From an uncultured Bacilli bacterium (GTDB lineage Bacteria; Bacillota_I; Bacilli_A; RF39; UBA660), in contig CANRGW010000076.1 of NCBI GenBank assembly GCA_947630205.1, positions 1 through 6,370 of the forward strand: 6,370 nt of DNA, read 5' to 3'. Shown here in pieces: positions 1 through 4,857 of the stretch (within the stretch, counting starts at the first letter, position 1; each line of letters starts with the position of its first letter). The notes beneath the pieces were generated by a model, which worked only from the letters and a program-made list of their open reading frames with translations, did no database searches and was not told the origin of the DNA. A program made the position numbers and the translations under genes.

Positions 1-293
1 TCAGATAATACTTTAATTGGGGCTATTTGGTCTTTACTAAAAGCAATTGCTGTTGGGCCATTTAAATATTCATCAACATCAACATTTAAATCATGCAATG
101 CTCTTAAAACTAAAGTATTTTTATAAACTTTATACTTACTATCAACAGCACGAAGTTTACCTCTTAAATCCTTTATTTCTTCATCAGTAAGACCACGATA
201 ATCGAACAATACAACACTATTAGAATTTTCTACTGTTTCTTTAATTTCATCAATAATTTGTTGTTTTTGTTCTAATATCTTAGGATTTGCCAT
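1..293 (-). CDS. rplJ: 50S ribosomal protein L10, N-terminal part (cut by window edge)
   Basis: L10 forms the base of the ribosomal stalk: it binds 23S rRNA near L11 and carries the L7/L12 dimers that recruit translation factors. The 97 visible codons begin MANPKILEQKQQIIDEIKE and continue with VVLFDYRGLT, LRGKLR and YKVYKNTLVLRA, the usual order of the L10 rRNA-binding N-terminal domain; about 70 further residues, including the L12-binding helix, lie beyond the window. The ATG at 293-291 is preceded by AAAGGAG (309-303) with a 9-base spacer, which fixes the start. The gene follows rplA and has its own promoter and L10-type leader, so it is expected to be autoregulated by the L10-L12 complex. 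Identification is secure from the protein and from the leader. Confidence 0.96.
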   Translation of the reverse strand, partial: MANPKILEQKQQIIDEIKETVENSNSVVLFDYRGLTDEEIKDLRGKLRAVDSKYKVYKNTLVLRALHDLNVDVDEYLNGPTAIAFSKDQIAPIKVLS

Positions 294-340
294 CTTTTCA
301 CGCTCCTTTATGTATTTAATTTATTTAATGTCATGCAAGT

Positions 341-367
341 AAAAAGTCCAAGCGAGGCCCGGACTTT
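341..367 (-). terminator. Attenuator terminator in the rplJ leader
   Basis: A perfect 7-bp stem AAAGUCC (367-361) with GGACUUU (349-343) encloses an 11-base GC-rich loop and runs into a U-tract (345-341). It lies about 50 bases before the rplJ start and competes with the upstream CCGAGGAC segment, so it is a conditional terminator rather than the end of the rplA transcript. Confidence 0.85.
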
Positions 368-440
368 CTAAACAAAAGTTTTTATAGTCCTCGGTAGGAT
401 TTACAAACAACCTACTGTCTTTGGCACCACATCAATAAAC
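341..440 (-). promoter_or_regulatory. L10 (rplJ) ribosomal protein leader
   Basis: Read on the minus strand, the leader contains GGUGCCAAAGACAGUAGGU (428-410), very close to the conserved box of the known L10 leader RNA. A 5-bp stem GUAGG (415-411) with CCUAC (398-394) follows. Next is CCGAGGAC (394-387), whose GGAC can pair with GUCC (364-361) and whose CGAGG can pair with CCUCG (357-353). Either pairing would block the terminator hairpin at 367-343. In Bacillus the L10-L12 complex binds this leader and favours termination; the same mechanism is inferred here. Confidence 0.92.
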
Positions 441-447
441 TTATACT

Positions 448-475
448 ATTATAACATTATTTTTTTATTTGTCAA
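448..475 (-). promoter_or_regulatory. Promoter for rplJ, -35 box inside the rplA stop region
   Basis: A perfect TTGACA (475-470) is followed after 16 bases by a perfect TATAAT (453-448). The -35 box is made from the last rplA codons, TTT GAC AAA (Phe-Asp-Lys). Transcription should start near 441, giving a leader of about 148 bases. Confidence 0.85.
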
Positions 476-1163
476 ATGAATTAACATTAATTTTAATTCC
501 AGGACCCATTGTTGATGAAATGCTAATATTTTTAACATAATCACCTTTAACAGTTGCTGGTTTTAATTTCAATATTGCATTTACAAATGTATTTAAATTT
601 TCAAGTAACTTATCTTCAGCAAAACTTGATTTACCAATAATACCATGAACATTACCAAAACTATCAGTTCTATATTCAACACGTCCTGATTTTACATCAT
701 TGATGGCTTTTTTAACATCAGTTGTAACGGTTCCTGTTTTTGGATTTGGCATTAAACCTTTTGGTCCTAAAACTCTACCTAACTTACCAAGAAGTGGCAT
801 AGCATCTGGAGTTGCAATTAAAGTATCAAAATCAAACCAATTTTCTTTTTCAATCTTTTCAACCATGTCAATATCACCAACATAGTCTGCTCCTGCTTCA
901 CGTGCTTCTTTAGCAGCATCTCCTTTAGCAATTACTAAGACACGTTTTGTTTTACCTGTTCCATTAGGAAGAACAATCGCACCTCTTAATTGTTGGTCTG
1001 CTTTTTTAGTATCAAGATTTAAATACATAGCAACTTCAATAGTACCATCAAATTTTGTATTTGAAGTTTCTTTTACCAACTTAACTGCTTCTTCTTTAGT
1101 ATATAATTTACTTTTTTCAACTTTTTCTAAAGAAGAATTATATCTCTTTCCTCTTTTTTTCAT
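465..1163 (-). CDS. rplA: 50S ribosomal protein L1
   Basis: L1 binds 23S rRNA at the L1 stalk, helps release E-site tRNA, and represses its own operon by binding mRNA. The 232-residue product is full length for the bacterial family. It starts MKKRGKRYNSSLEKV, carries the L1 signature LGKLGRVLGPKGLMPNPKTG at about residues 125-144, and ends with the RNA-contacting STMGPG segment at about 217-222. The ATG at 1163 is preceded by GGGAGGU (1177-1171) with a 7-base spacer. It lies 67 bases after rplK, presumably on the same transcript, and that gap holds a likely L1-binding hairpin next to the ribosome binding site. The end of the gene doubles as the -35 box for rplJ. It has no unusual residues that I can see. 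Confidence 0.98.
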   Translation of the reverse strand: MKKRGKRYNSSLEKVEKSKLYTKEEAVKLVKETSNTKFDGTIEVAMYLNLDTKKADQQLRGAIVLPNGTGKTKRVLVIAKGDAAKEAREAGADYVGDIDMVEKIEKENWFDFDTLIATPDAMPLLGKLGRVLGPKGLMPNPKTGTVTTDVKKAINDVKSGRVEYRTDSFGNVHGIIGKSSFAEDKLLENLNTFVNAILKLKPATVKGDYVKNISISSTMGPGIKINVNSFDK

Positions 1164-1170
1164 TTTTTTT

Positions 1171-1206
1171 ACCTCCCAGTGGTTTTAGCGGACTTTATCC
1201 TTCCAC
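1171..1206 (-). promoter_or_regulatory. Probable L1-binding mRNA hairpin overlapping rplA translation initiation
   Basis: On the minus strand GUGG (1206-1203) pairs with CCAC (1182-1179). Inside are AA, then GGAU (1200-1197) pairing with GUCC (1193-1190, with a U-G wobble), then an unpaired GCUAAAA on the 3' side. This follows the L1 site of 23S rRNA, where GUGGGAGG faces an asymmetric A-rich strand ending AUACCAC. The ribosome binding site GGGAGGU (1177-1171) starts one base after the closing pair, so bound L1 would hinder initiation. Function is inferred from this resemblance. Confidence 0.65.
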
Positions 1207-1230
1207 ATAGGTTAACCCTATATGATTATC

Positions 1231-1656
1231 TTATTCTTTTATTTCAATTCCCATATTAAGTGCTGTACCTTCAACAGTTCTAATAGCTGCATCAATGTCA
1301 TTAGCATTTAAATCAGGTAATTTAATAGTAGCAATTTCTTTAACTTGGTCTTTTGTTAAAGAACCAACAATTTGTGTACGTCCTTTAACAGAACCTTTTT
1401 GTACTTTAGCATATTTCTTAATTAAAGATGCAGTAGGTGGAGTTTTAACAACAAAATCAAAACTTCTATCATCATAAATAGTAATTTCAACTGGTGCTAT
1501 ATCTCCCATTTTATCTTTAGTTGCATCATTGTATCTAGTACAAAATTCTTGTAAATTAATTCCGGCAGGACCTAAAACCGTTCCAACTGGTGGAGCTGGT
1601 GTTGCTTTTCCTGCTTGAATTTCAAGTTTAATCTTTTTAACAACTTCTTTTGCCAC
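1231..1656 (-). CDS. rplK: 50S ribosomal protein L11
   Basis: L11 binds the GTPase-associated region of 23S rRNA at the base of the stalk and contacts elongation factors. The product has 141 residues, the normal length. It has the proline-rich PAPPVGTVLGPAGINLQEFC segment of the N-terminal domain at about residues 19-38, and the rRNA-binding C-terminal domain ends with LPDLNANDIDAAIRTVEGTA, typical of L11. I choose the GTG at 1656-1654: it gives the standard MAKEVVKK start and lies 10 bases after AAAGGA (1672-1667). The in-frame GTG three codons earlier (1665) would sit 1 base from that ribosome binding site and add MFF, which L11 proteins do not have. It is first in an rplK-rplA transcript with its own promoter and leader. 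Confidence 0.97.
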   Translation of the reverse strand: MAKEVVKKIKLEIQAGKATPAPPVGTVLGPAGINLQEFCTRYNDATKDKMGDIAPVEITIYDDRSFDFVVKTPPTASLIKKYAKVQKGSVKGRTQIVGSLTKDQVKEIATIKLPDLNANDIDAAIRTVEGTALNMGIEIKE

Positions 1657-1666
1657 GAAAAACACA

Positions 1667-1672
1667 TCCTTT
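1667..1672 (-). promoter_or_regulatory. Ribosome binding site that decides the rplK start
   Basis: AAAGGA on the minus strand lies 10 bases before the GTG at 1656 and only 1 base before the GTG at 1665, so it supports the downstream GTG as the real start. Confidence 0.75.
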
Positions 1673-1692
1673 CATTTTTGTTTTTTTTCGCG

Positions 1693-1749
1693 AGTGGTCC
1701 AAATAGCTAACTTGTCCGCCTTTTTAAGTTAAGACATTTGCCTCCCACT
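1693..1749 (-). promoter_or_regulatory. Nested leader hairpin before rplK (candidate L1 or L11 control site)
   Basis: Three stacked helices can form: AGUGG (1749-1745) with CCACU (1697-1693), CAAAU (1740-1736) with AUUUG (1704-1700), and UAACUU (1731-1726) with AAGUUA (1713-1708), closed by a 12-base loop. Between the first two helices GAGG faces GA. The 5' strand GUGGGAGGC is identical to the start of the L1 site in 23S rRNA, but the A-rich 3' strand of that site is absent. It is a strong candidate for autogenous control of rplK-rplA; the ligand is inferred. Confidence 0.55.
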
Positions 1750-1779
1750 AAATCTATATTAATAAAATATAGCAGTATG

Positions 1780-1808
1780 ATAATATCACGATTTTCCTTT
1801 AAAATCAA
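1780..1808 (-). promoter_or_regulatory. Promoter for rplK-rplA
   Basis: TTGATT (1808-1803), a 17-base spacer and TATTAT (1785-1780), with an extended -10 TG at 1788-1787. The predicted start is near 1773, giving a leader of about 117 bases whose first bases form a 7-bp hairpin CUAUAUU/AAUAUAG (1772-1754). There is no clear terminator between the upstream kinase-like gene and this promoter, so read-through from secE-nusG is also possible. Confidence 0.7.
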
Positions 1809-1818
1809 GACATTTTAA

Positions 1819-2511
1819 TTATTTTCTTCGTAATTCACCGATTGTTTTTACTTTTCCAAGTTCATGACGAGCAACAGATTGTATTTCACTTAAAAATTCT
1901 GGAAAAATTTCATTATCTTTTATATCATAACCATTGAACCATCGATTATAAATTTCTAAGATATAAGGATTAGTAAATAAGAAATTTTCATCAATCCCTA
2001 AATTATAAAAACATATAGTTTGCATTAATAAATCATCTAATTTTTTCAAATTAGCATCTGTTGATAAAAAACTTGGAACCCAATTAGTTGTTTCTATTAA
2101 TCGAAAACTTTTATTTTTTTTATCAAAAAGGACATTTTCAGAATTTATATCCATAATTTTAATATCAGAATAATTAATTAGTTCTTTTCTAATTTCATTA
2201 TATGCATCAAGTAAAGTCTTTATATCCAATTCTTCCTTAAAACCATTTTTTAAATTATTACCATAAAATCTTTGAGCAAGAATACCTTGAATTAAACCTG
2301 TTTCTCTATATTCATATATATCAATTGGAAAAGCAATATTTGGAGAAGTTAATCCTTCAAAATAAATTTTTCTATTTGCAAGCAAAAACCGAAAAAGTTT
2401 TAAAACATGTTCTTTATCATATTGATAGCAAATAGTTTCCATGCCACTTCCAATAATTGCATTTCTTCTTAATTTTTCTAATTCAAAATAATCAACCGAA
2501 ACCCTTGACAT
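1819..2511 (-). CDS. Protein-kinase-like protein of unknown function (paralogue A), after nusG
   Basis: I do not recognise a named family. The 230-residue protein has a plausible protein-kinase fold pattern: a loop GSG at 21-23, VLK with Lys38 in the place of the ATP-binding lysine, a hinge-like ILAQRFYG segment (77-84), and a catalytic-loop match DINSENVLF with Asp121 and Asn126 at the kinase spacing of five. The DFG position, 14 residues later, is Glu140 in LIET rather than Asp. No membrane segment or signal peptide is visible. The tail GKVKTIGEL (219-227) and the catalytic loop align without gaps to the gene at 4058-3360. The ATG follows the nusG stop after one base, with AAGG inside nusG as a weak ribosome binding site, so translation is probably coupled to nusG. 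It may be an active kinase, a small-molecule phosphotransferase or a pseudokinase. Confidence 0.72.
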   Translation of the reverse strand: MSRVSVDYFELEKLRRNAIIGSGMETICYQYDKEHVLKLFRFLLANRKIYFEGLTSPNIAFPIDIYEYRETGLIQGILAQRFYGNNLKNGFKEELDIKTLLDAYNEIRKELINYSDIKIMDINSENVLFDKKNKSFRLIETTNWVPSFLSTDANLKKLDDLLMQTICFYNLGIDENFLFTNPYILEIYNRWFNGYDIKDNEIFPEFLSEIQSVARHELGKVKTIGELRRK

Positions 2512-2512
2512 A

Positions 2513-3052
2513 TTAGGCTGCCTTTTTAATTTGACTTAGTTCACATTCAATAGTTGTTTCTTGACCAAACAAGTCAACAATAGCATTAACAATCTTTTGT
2601 TCTTCATCAATTGACTCAATTTTACCAAACATTCCAGAGAATGGTCCATCAACGATTTTAATTTGATCACCAACGGCCAAATCATTTTTAATATCAATTC
2701 TATTCATACCCATACTATTTAAAATATTATCAACTTCGTATGGTTGTAAAGGAGTAGGTTTAGCACCTTTACCACTTGAACCAATAAATCCTGTTACACC
2801 TGGAGTATTACGAACAACAAACCATGCTTCATCACTCATAACCATTTCAACAAGAATATAACCTGGAAATAATTTTTTAATTTTTTCTTTTTCAACGCCA
2901 TTTTTTTCTTCAATTACTTTTTCTTCTGGTACAATAATTCTAAAGATATAATCTTTCATATCCATTGAATTAGCACGCATTTCCAATTTTTCTTTTACTT
3001 TATTTTCATGTCCTGAATAAGTATTAACGACATACCATTGTTTTTCTTCCAT
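2513..3052 (-). CDS. nusG: Transcription termination/antitermination factor NusG
   Basis: NusG binds RNA polymerase across the clamp, modulates pausing and links transcription to partners through its KOW domain. The 179 residues fit the family. The NGN domain (about 5-115) begins QWYVVNTYSGHENKVK and includes LFPGYILVEM (61-70) and VRNTPGVTGFIG (80-91); the KOW domain (about 126-177) includes VGDQIKIVDGPFSGMFGKI. The ATG at 3052 is preceded by AGGAG (3063-3059) with a 6-base spacer. This site overlaps the secE TAG stop, so the two genes are tightly coupled. Its own TAA is followed one base later by the start of a kinase-like gene instead of the usual spacing to rplK. No key residues appear to be missing. 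Confidence 0.98.
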   Translation of the reverse strand: MEEKQWYVVNTYSGHENKVKEKLEMRANSMDMKDYIFRIIVPEEKVIEEKNGVEKEKIKKLFPGYILVEMVMSDEAWFVVRNTPGVTGFIGSSGKGAKPTPLQPYEVDNILNSMGMNRIDIKNDLAVGDQIKIVDGPFSGMFGKIESIDEEQKIVNAIVDLFGQETTIECELSQIKKAA

Positions 3053-3061
3053 ATAAATCTC

Positions 3062-3268
3062 CTATATTAAACTCTTTACTAGAGCCATTGCTAGTTCAAT
3101 TAAATAAAAATATATTCCAAAGAAAATAACAAAGAAAACAGTAGCTATACTATATTTAACCATATCTTTACGATTAGGAAAATGTACTAAACTCATTTCC
3201 TTTCTTACTTGCTTAAAATAATTATCTTTTGTTTCTTTTTTCTTTTTACTCTTAACATCTTTTTTCAT
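3062..3268 (-). CDS. secE: Preprotein translocase subunit SecE
   Basis: SecE is the small clamp subunit of the SecYEG protein-export channel in the cytoplasmic membrane. The 68-residue product has the single-span Gram-positive form: a lysine-rich N-terminus (1-15), the amphipathic helix and hinge YFKQVRKEMSLVHFPNRKDM (17-36), then one membrane segment at about 40-62. The hinge usually reads V-x-W-P; here it is VHFP, with Phe in place of Trp. The ATG at 3268 has AGGAG (3280-3276) 7 bases upstream. The gene lies directly before nusG, its usual position. The rpmG gene (L33) that often precedes secE is not found; a kinase-like gene is there instead. Short proteins are harder to call, but position and hinge make this firm. 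Confidence 0.95.
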   Translation of the reverse strand: MKKDVKSKKKKETKDNYFKQVRKEMSLVHFPNRKDMVKYSIATVFFVIFFGIYFYLIELAMALVKSLI

Positions 3269-3290
3269 TTTCTTTCTCCTTTTTTAAGTA

Positions 3291-3313
3291 AAATAAAAAA
3301 ACACTCGGTGTTT
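3291..3313 (-). terminator. Short U-tailed hairpin before secE
   Basis: AAACAC (3313-3308) pairs with GUGUUU (3304-3299) around a CGA triloop, followed by a U-rich tract (3301-3291, interrupted by one A). It can end transcription of the kinase-like gene 4058-3360. It also lies only about two bases after the predicted secE start site, where it would be too close to act as a terminator for that promoter and would form a 5' end hairpin on the secE mRNA. Confidence 0.6.
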
Positions 3314-3321
3314 ATGCATAT

Positions 3322-3350
3322 AAATTATCATATTTTTAATTAAAAATCAA
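3322..3350 (-). promoter_or_regulatory. Possible promoter for secE-nusG
   Basis: TTGATT (3350-3345), a 17-base spacer and TAATTT (3327-3322), with an extended -10 TG at 3330-3329. The -10 is weak (three of six consensus bases). The layout matches that of the rplK promoter, and both lie just after a kinase-like gene. The predicted start is near 3315. Confidence 0.5.
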
Positions 3351-3359
3351 GTATTTTTA

Positions 3360-4058
3360 TTATTTTTTTGCTAACTTTAATTCGCCAAGTGTCTTTACTT
3401 TTCCAACCTCATTTTCAACCTTATCTTGTAATTCTTTCATAAATTGAGGAAAAACTAATCTCGTATCATGACGAGAAACAAATTCCGTCGTAAGTTCATA
3501 CAAATTTTTATCTTTATTTAAAGGATGAAAATACCACTTTAATATTCTTCGTTGCATAACATTCATCATATTAAAAGCCAACAAATCTTCATTTTTTTCT
3601 TTTGCATTTTCTTTTAATTGCCACAAATCAGTATCTATTAAATAAAATCTTTTTAGACACCAATCAAAAAGAATATTATAGCTTTCTAAACCAAACATAA
3701 AAATTTCTGGAAATCTTTCTATTTCTTCTAAAAGAGTATTATAAGCAGACCAAAACCTATCTATTTCTAAATCTTGAGGTAATCCCCATCGATATACACT
3801 TGCTCCTTTAAAATACCTCATTGTATAAGCCTTAACTTTAGTTATATCATCTGTATAAAAAGTGGTATCAGGAAAAGATATACAATCTGATTTATAACCA
3901 CTATATAAAATATCGCCTTGACTTTCTTCTGAAAATATCTTTATCAAAGTCTTAGGATTTATTAAATAACATTTACCATACGAACCAGGAACATCTACTA
4001 TTTCTGGTAATTTTCTTAATCTTTTAAATTCTTCTTCTTTAATAAAAATATGTGCCAT
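3360..4058 (-). CDS. Protein-kinase-like protein of unknown function (paralogue B), before secE
   Basis: Not a family I can name. The 232-residue protein has a clear glycine-loop-like GSYGKCYLI (25-33), Lys40 in LIKIF as the likely ATP-binding lysine, a hinge-like YTMRYFKG (78-85) and a catalytic-loop match FGLESYNILF. There Asn128 is kept, but Gly123 stands where the catalytic Asp should be. The DFG position is Asp142 in LIDTD. It aligns without gaps with the gene 2511-1819 through the catalytic loop and shares its tail, GKVKTLGEL (219-227). Without the catalytic Asp it may bind ATP or a ligand without phosphorylating. No membrane segment is visible. The ATG at 4058 has AGAGG (4068-4064) 5 bases upstream and its own strong promoter. 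A short terminator follows the gene, so it may be expressed alone. Confidence 0.72.
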   Translation of the reverse strand: MAHIFIKEEEFKRLRKLPEIVDVPGSYGKCYLINPKTLIKIFSEESQGDILYSGYKSDCISFPDTTFYTDDITKVKAYTMRYFKGASVYRWGLPQDLEIDRFWSAYNTLLEEIERFPEIFMFGLESYNILFDWCLKRFYLIDTDLWQLKENAKEKNEDLLAFNMMNVMQRRILKWYFHPLNKDKNLYELTTEFVSRHDTRLVFPQFMKELQDKVENEVGKVKTLGELKLAKK

Positions 4059-4081
4059 TTTAACCTCTCTACAGAAGTCAA

Positions 4082-4110
4082 ATTATAGCACAAATTATTT
4101 TTAAAAGCAA
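4082..4110 (-). promoter_or_regulatory. Promoter for the kinase-like gene 4058-3360
   Basis: TTGCTT (4110-4105), a 17-base spacer and a perfect TATAAT (4087-4082) with an extended -10 TGC (4090-4088). The predicted start near 4075 gives a short leader of about 17 bases. Confidence 0.72.
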
Positions 4111-4114
4111 AATT

Positions 4115-4756
4115 TTATTTGATGAAAAAAGTATAAACAAATAAACCAATTAAATAAAGAAGTGTTAATAAACTAGGAATAAATAAAATACTTACATAGG
4201 CTGCATCTTCATTATTGGTTGAAACAAATTGTCTACCATTTCCAGCCATAGCTCGTCCTGCAGCAGTTGCTAAAGATTTACGAATAGCATTAGAATTTCC
4301 TTTATCTTCAAGTTCTTCTAAATGTTTTCTATTTAAATAATCATTCAAATAATCTATCATATTTCTTAAAAAAATTTCTTCATAATACTCATATATAAGA
4401 GGAGGAATAAAACCATTCTGATTAAATTTACTTAAATTATCTCTTATAAAATTAAAATGTTCTTGGTTCATATTTCCATCTAATTTCATATTATTAAAAG
4501 CCATTAAACCTATTTTTGCTTCTTGTAAAATGTTTATATTTTTACCTCTTGGATCCGTTTCCATTTGTCTTAAAAGAGATTGAAAAGATTTAGGAGTTAA
4601 TTTACCATTTTGAAGCATTATCTTAGAAGGGTCAAAATCTGATATATAATAACCGTGTTCATGAATATATTTAACCATATAATCTAAAGCCTTTAGAACT
4701 TCGGCTTTCATTACAGGATCATCTTCATATTGTTCTAGTAAATCAACATAATTCAT
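4115..4756 (-). CDS. Tail-anchored membrane protein of unknown function with a kinase catalytic-loop-like segment
   Basis: I do not recognise this 213-residue protein. Most of it is predicted soluble and helical. A single hydrophobic segment at about 186-211 is followed by only two residues, so it is probably anchored by its C-terminus with the bulk in the cytoplasm. Near the N-terminus, IHEHGYYISDFDPSKIML (31-48) resembles a kinase catalytic loop (H-x-D-x-x-P-x-N), with Asp40 kept and Lys45 where Asn is expected. No ATP-binding lobe or DFG motif is visible, so kinase activity is unlikely and the match may be chance. The segment before the anchor (155-175) is rich in Ala, Gly and basic residues. 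The ATG at 4756 has a strong GGAGGTGA ribosome binding site. The next gene, 56 bases downstream, is a kinase-like protein. Confidence 0.65.
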   Translation of the reverse strand: MNYVDLLEQYEDDPVMKAEVLKALDYMVKYIHEHGYYISDFDPSKIMLQNGKLTPKSFQSLLRQMETDPRGKNINILQEAKIGLMAFNNMKLDGNMNQEHFNFIRDNLSKFNQNGFIPPLIYEYYEEIFLRNMIDYLNDYLNRKHLEELEDKGNSNAIRKSLATAAGRAMAGNGRQFVSTNNEDAAYVSILFIPSLLTLLYLIGLFVYTFFIK

Positions 4757-4788
4757 CTTTTCACCTCCAGACTTCCTATCTTATAATA

Positions 4789-4797
4789 AGTATATCA
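4789..4797 (-). promoter_or_regulatory. Possible extended -10 promoter for the gene 4756-4115
   Basis: TGA followed by TATACT (4794-4789) forms an extended -10 element. The -35 position lies in a T-rich tract (TTATCT) with only three consensus matches. It sits between a terminator and the ribosome binding site, as expected for a separate transcript. Confidence 0.45.
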
Positions 4798-4813
4798 CAA
4801 AAAAGAAAAAAAG

Positions 4814-4845
4814 ATAAAAAAAGTTGCAAGTTATCTCACAACTTT
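4814..4845 (-). terminator. Terminator after the gene 5739-4858
   Basis: AAAGUUG (4845-4839) pairs with CAACUUU (4826-4820), 7 bp around a 12-base loop, followed by a run of U (4822-4816). It begins 13 bases after the stop codon. Confidence 0.82.
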
Positions 4846-4857
4846 AAAAATTATTTT

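Noticed and set aside
700..885. Plus-strand open frame of 61 codons
   Set aside because: It lies entirely inside rplA on the opposite strand, has no ribosome binding site and no recognisable product.
1295..1477. Plus-strand open frame of 60 codons
   Set aside because: It is an antisense shadow of rplK without initiation signals.
1657..1665. Longer rplK start at the GTG at 1665
   Set aside because: It would be 1 base from the ribosome binding site and add MFF before the conserved MAKEVVKK start.
1639..1675. 12-codon open frame starting at ATG 1675 and overlapping the rplK start
   Set aside because: It has no ribosome binding site of its own; the AAAGGA lies inside it and serves rplK. It is likely chance.
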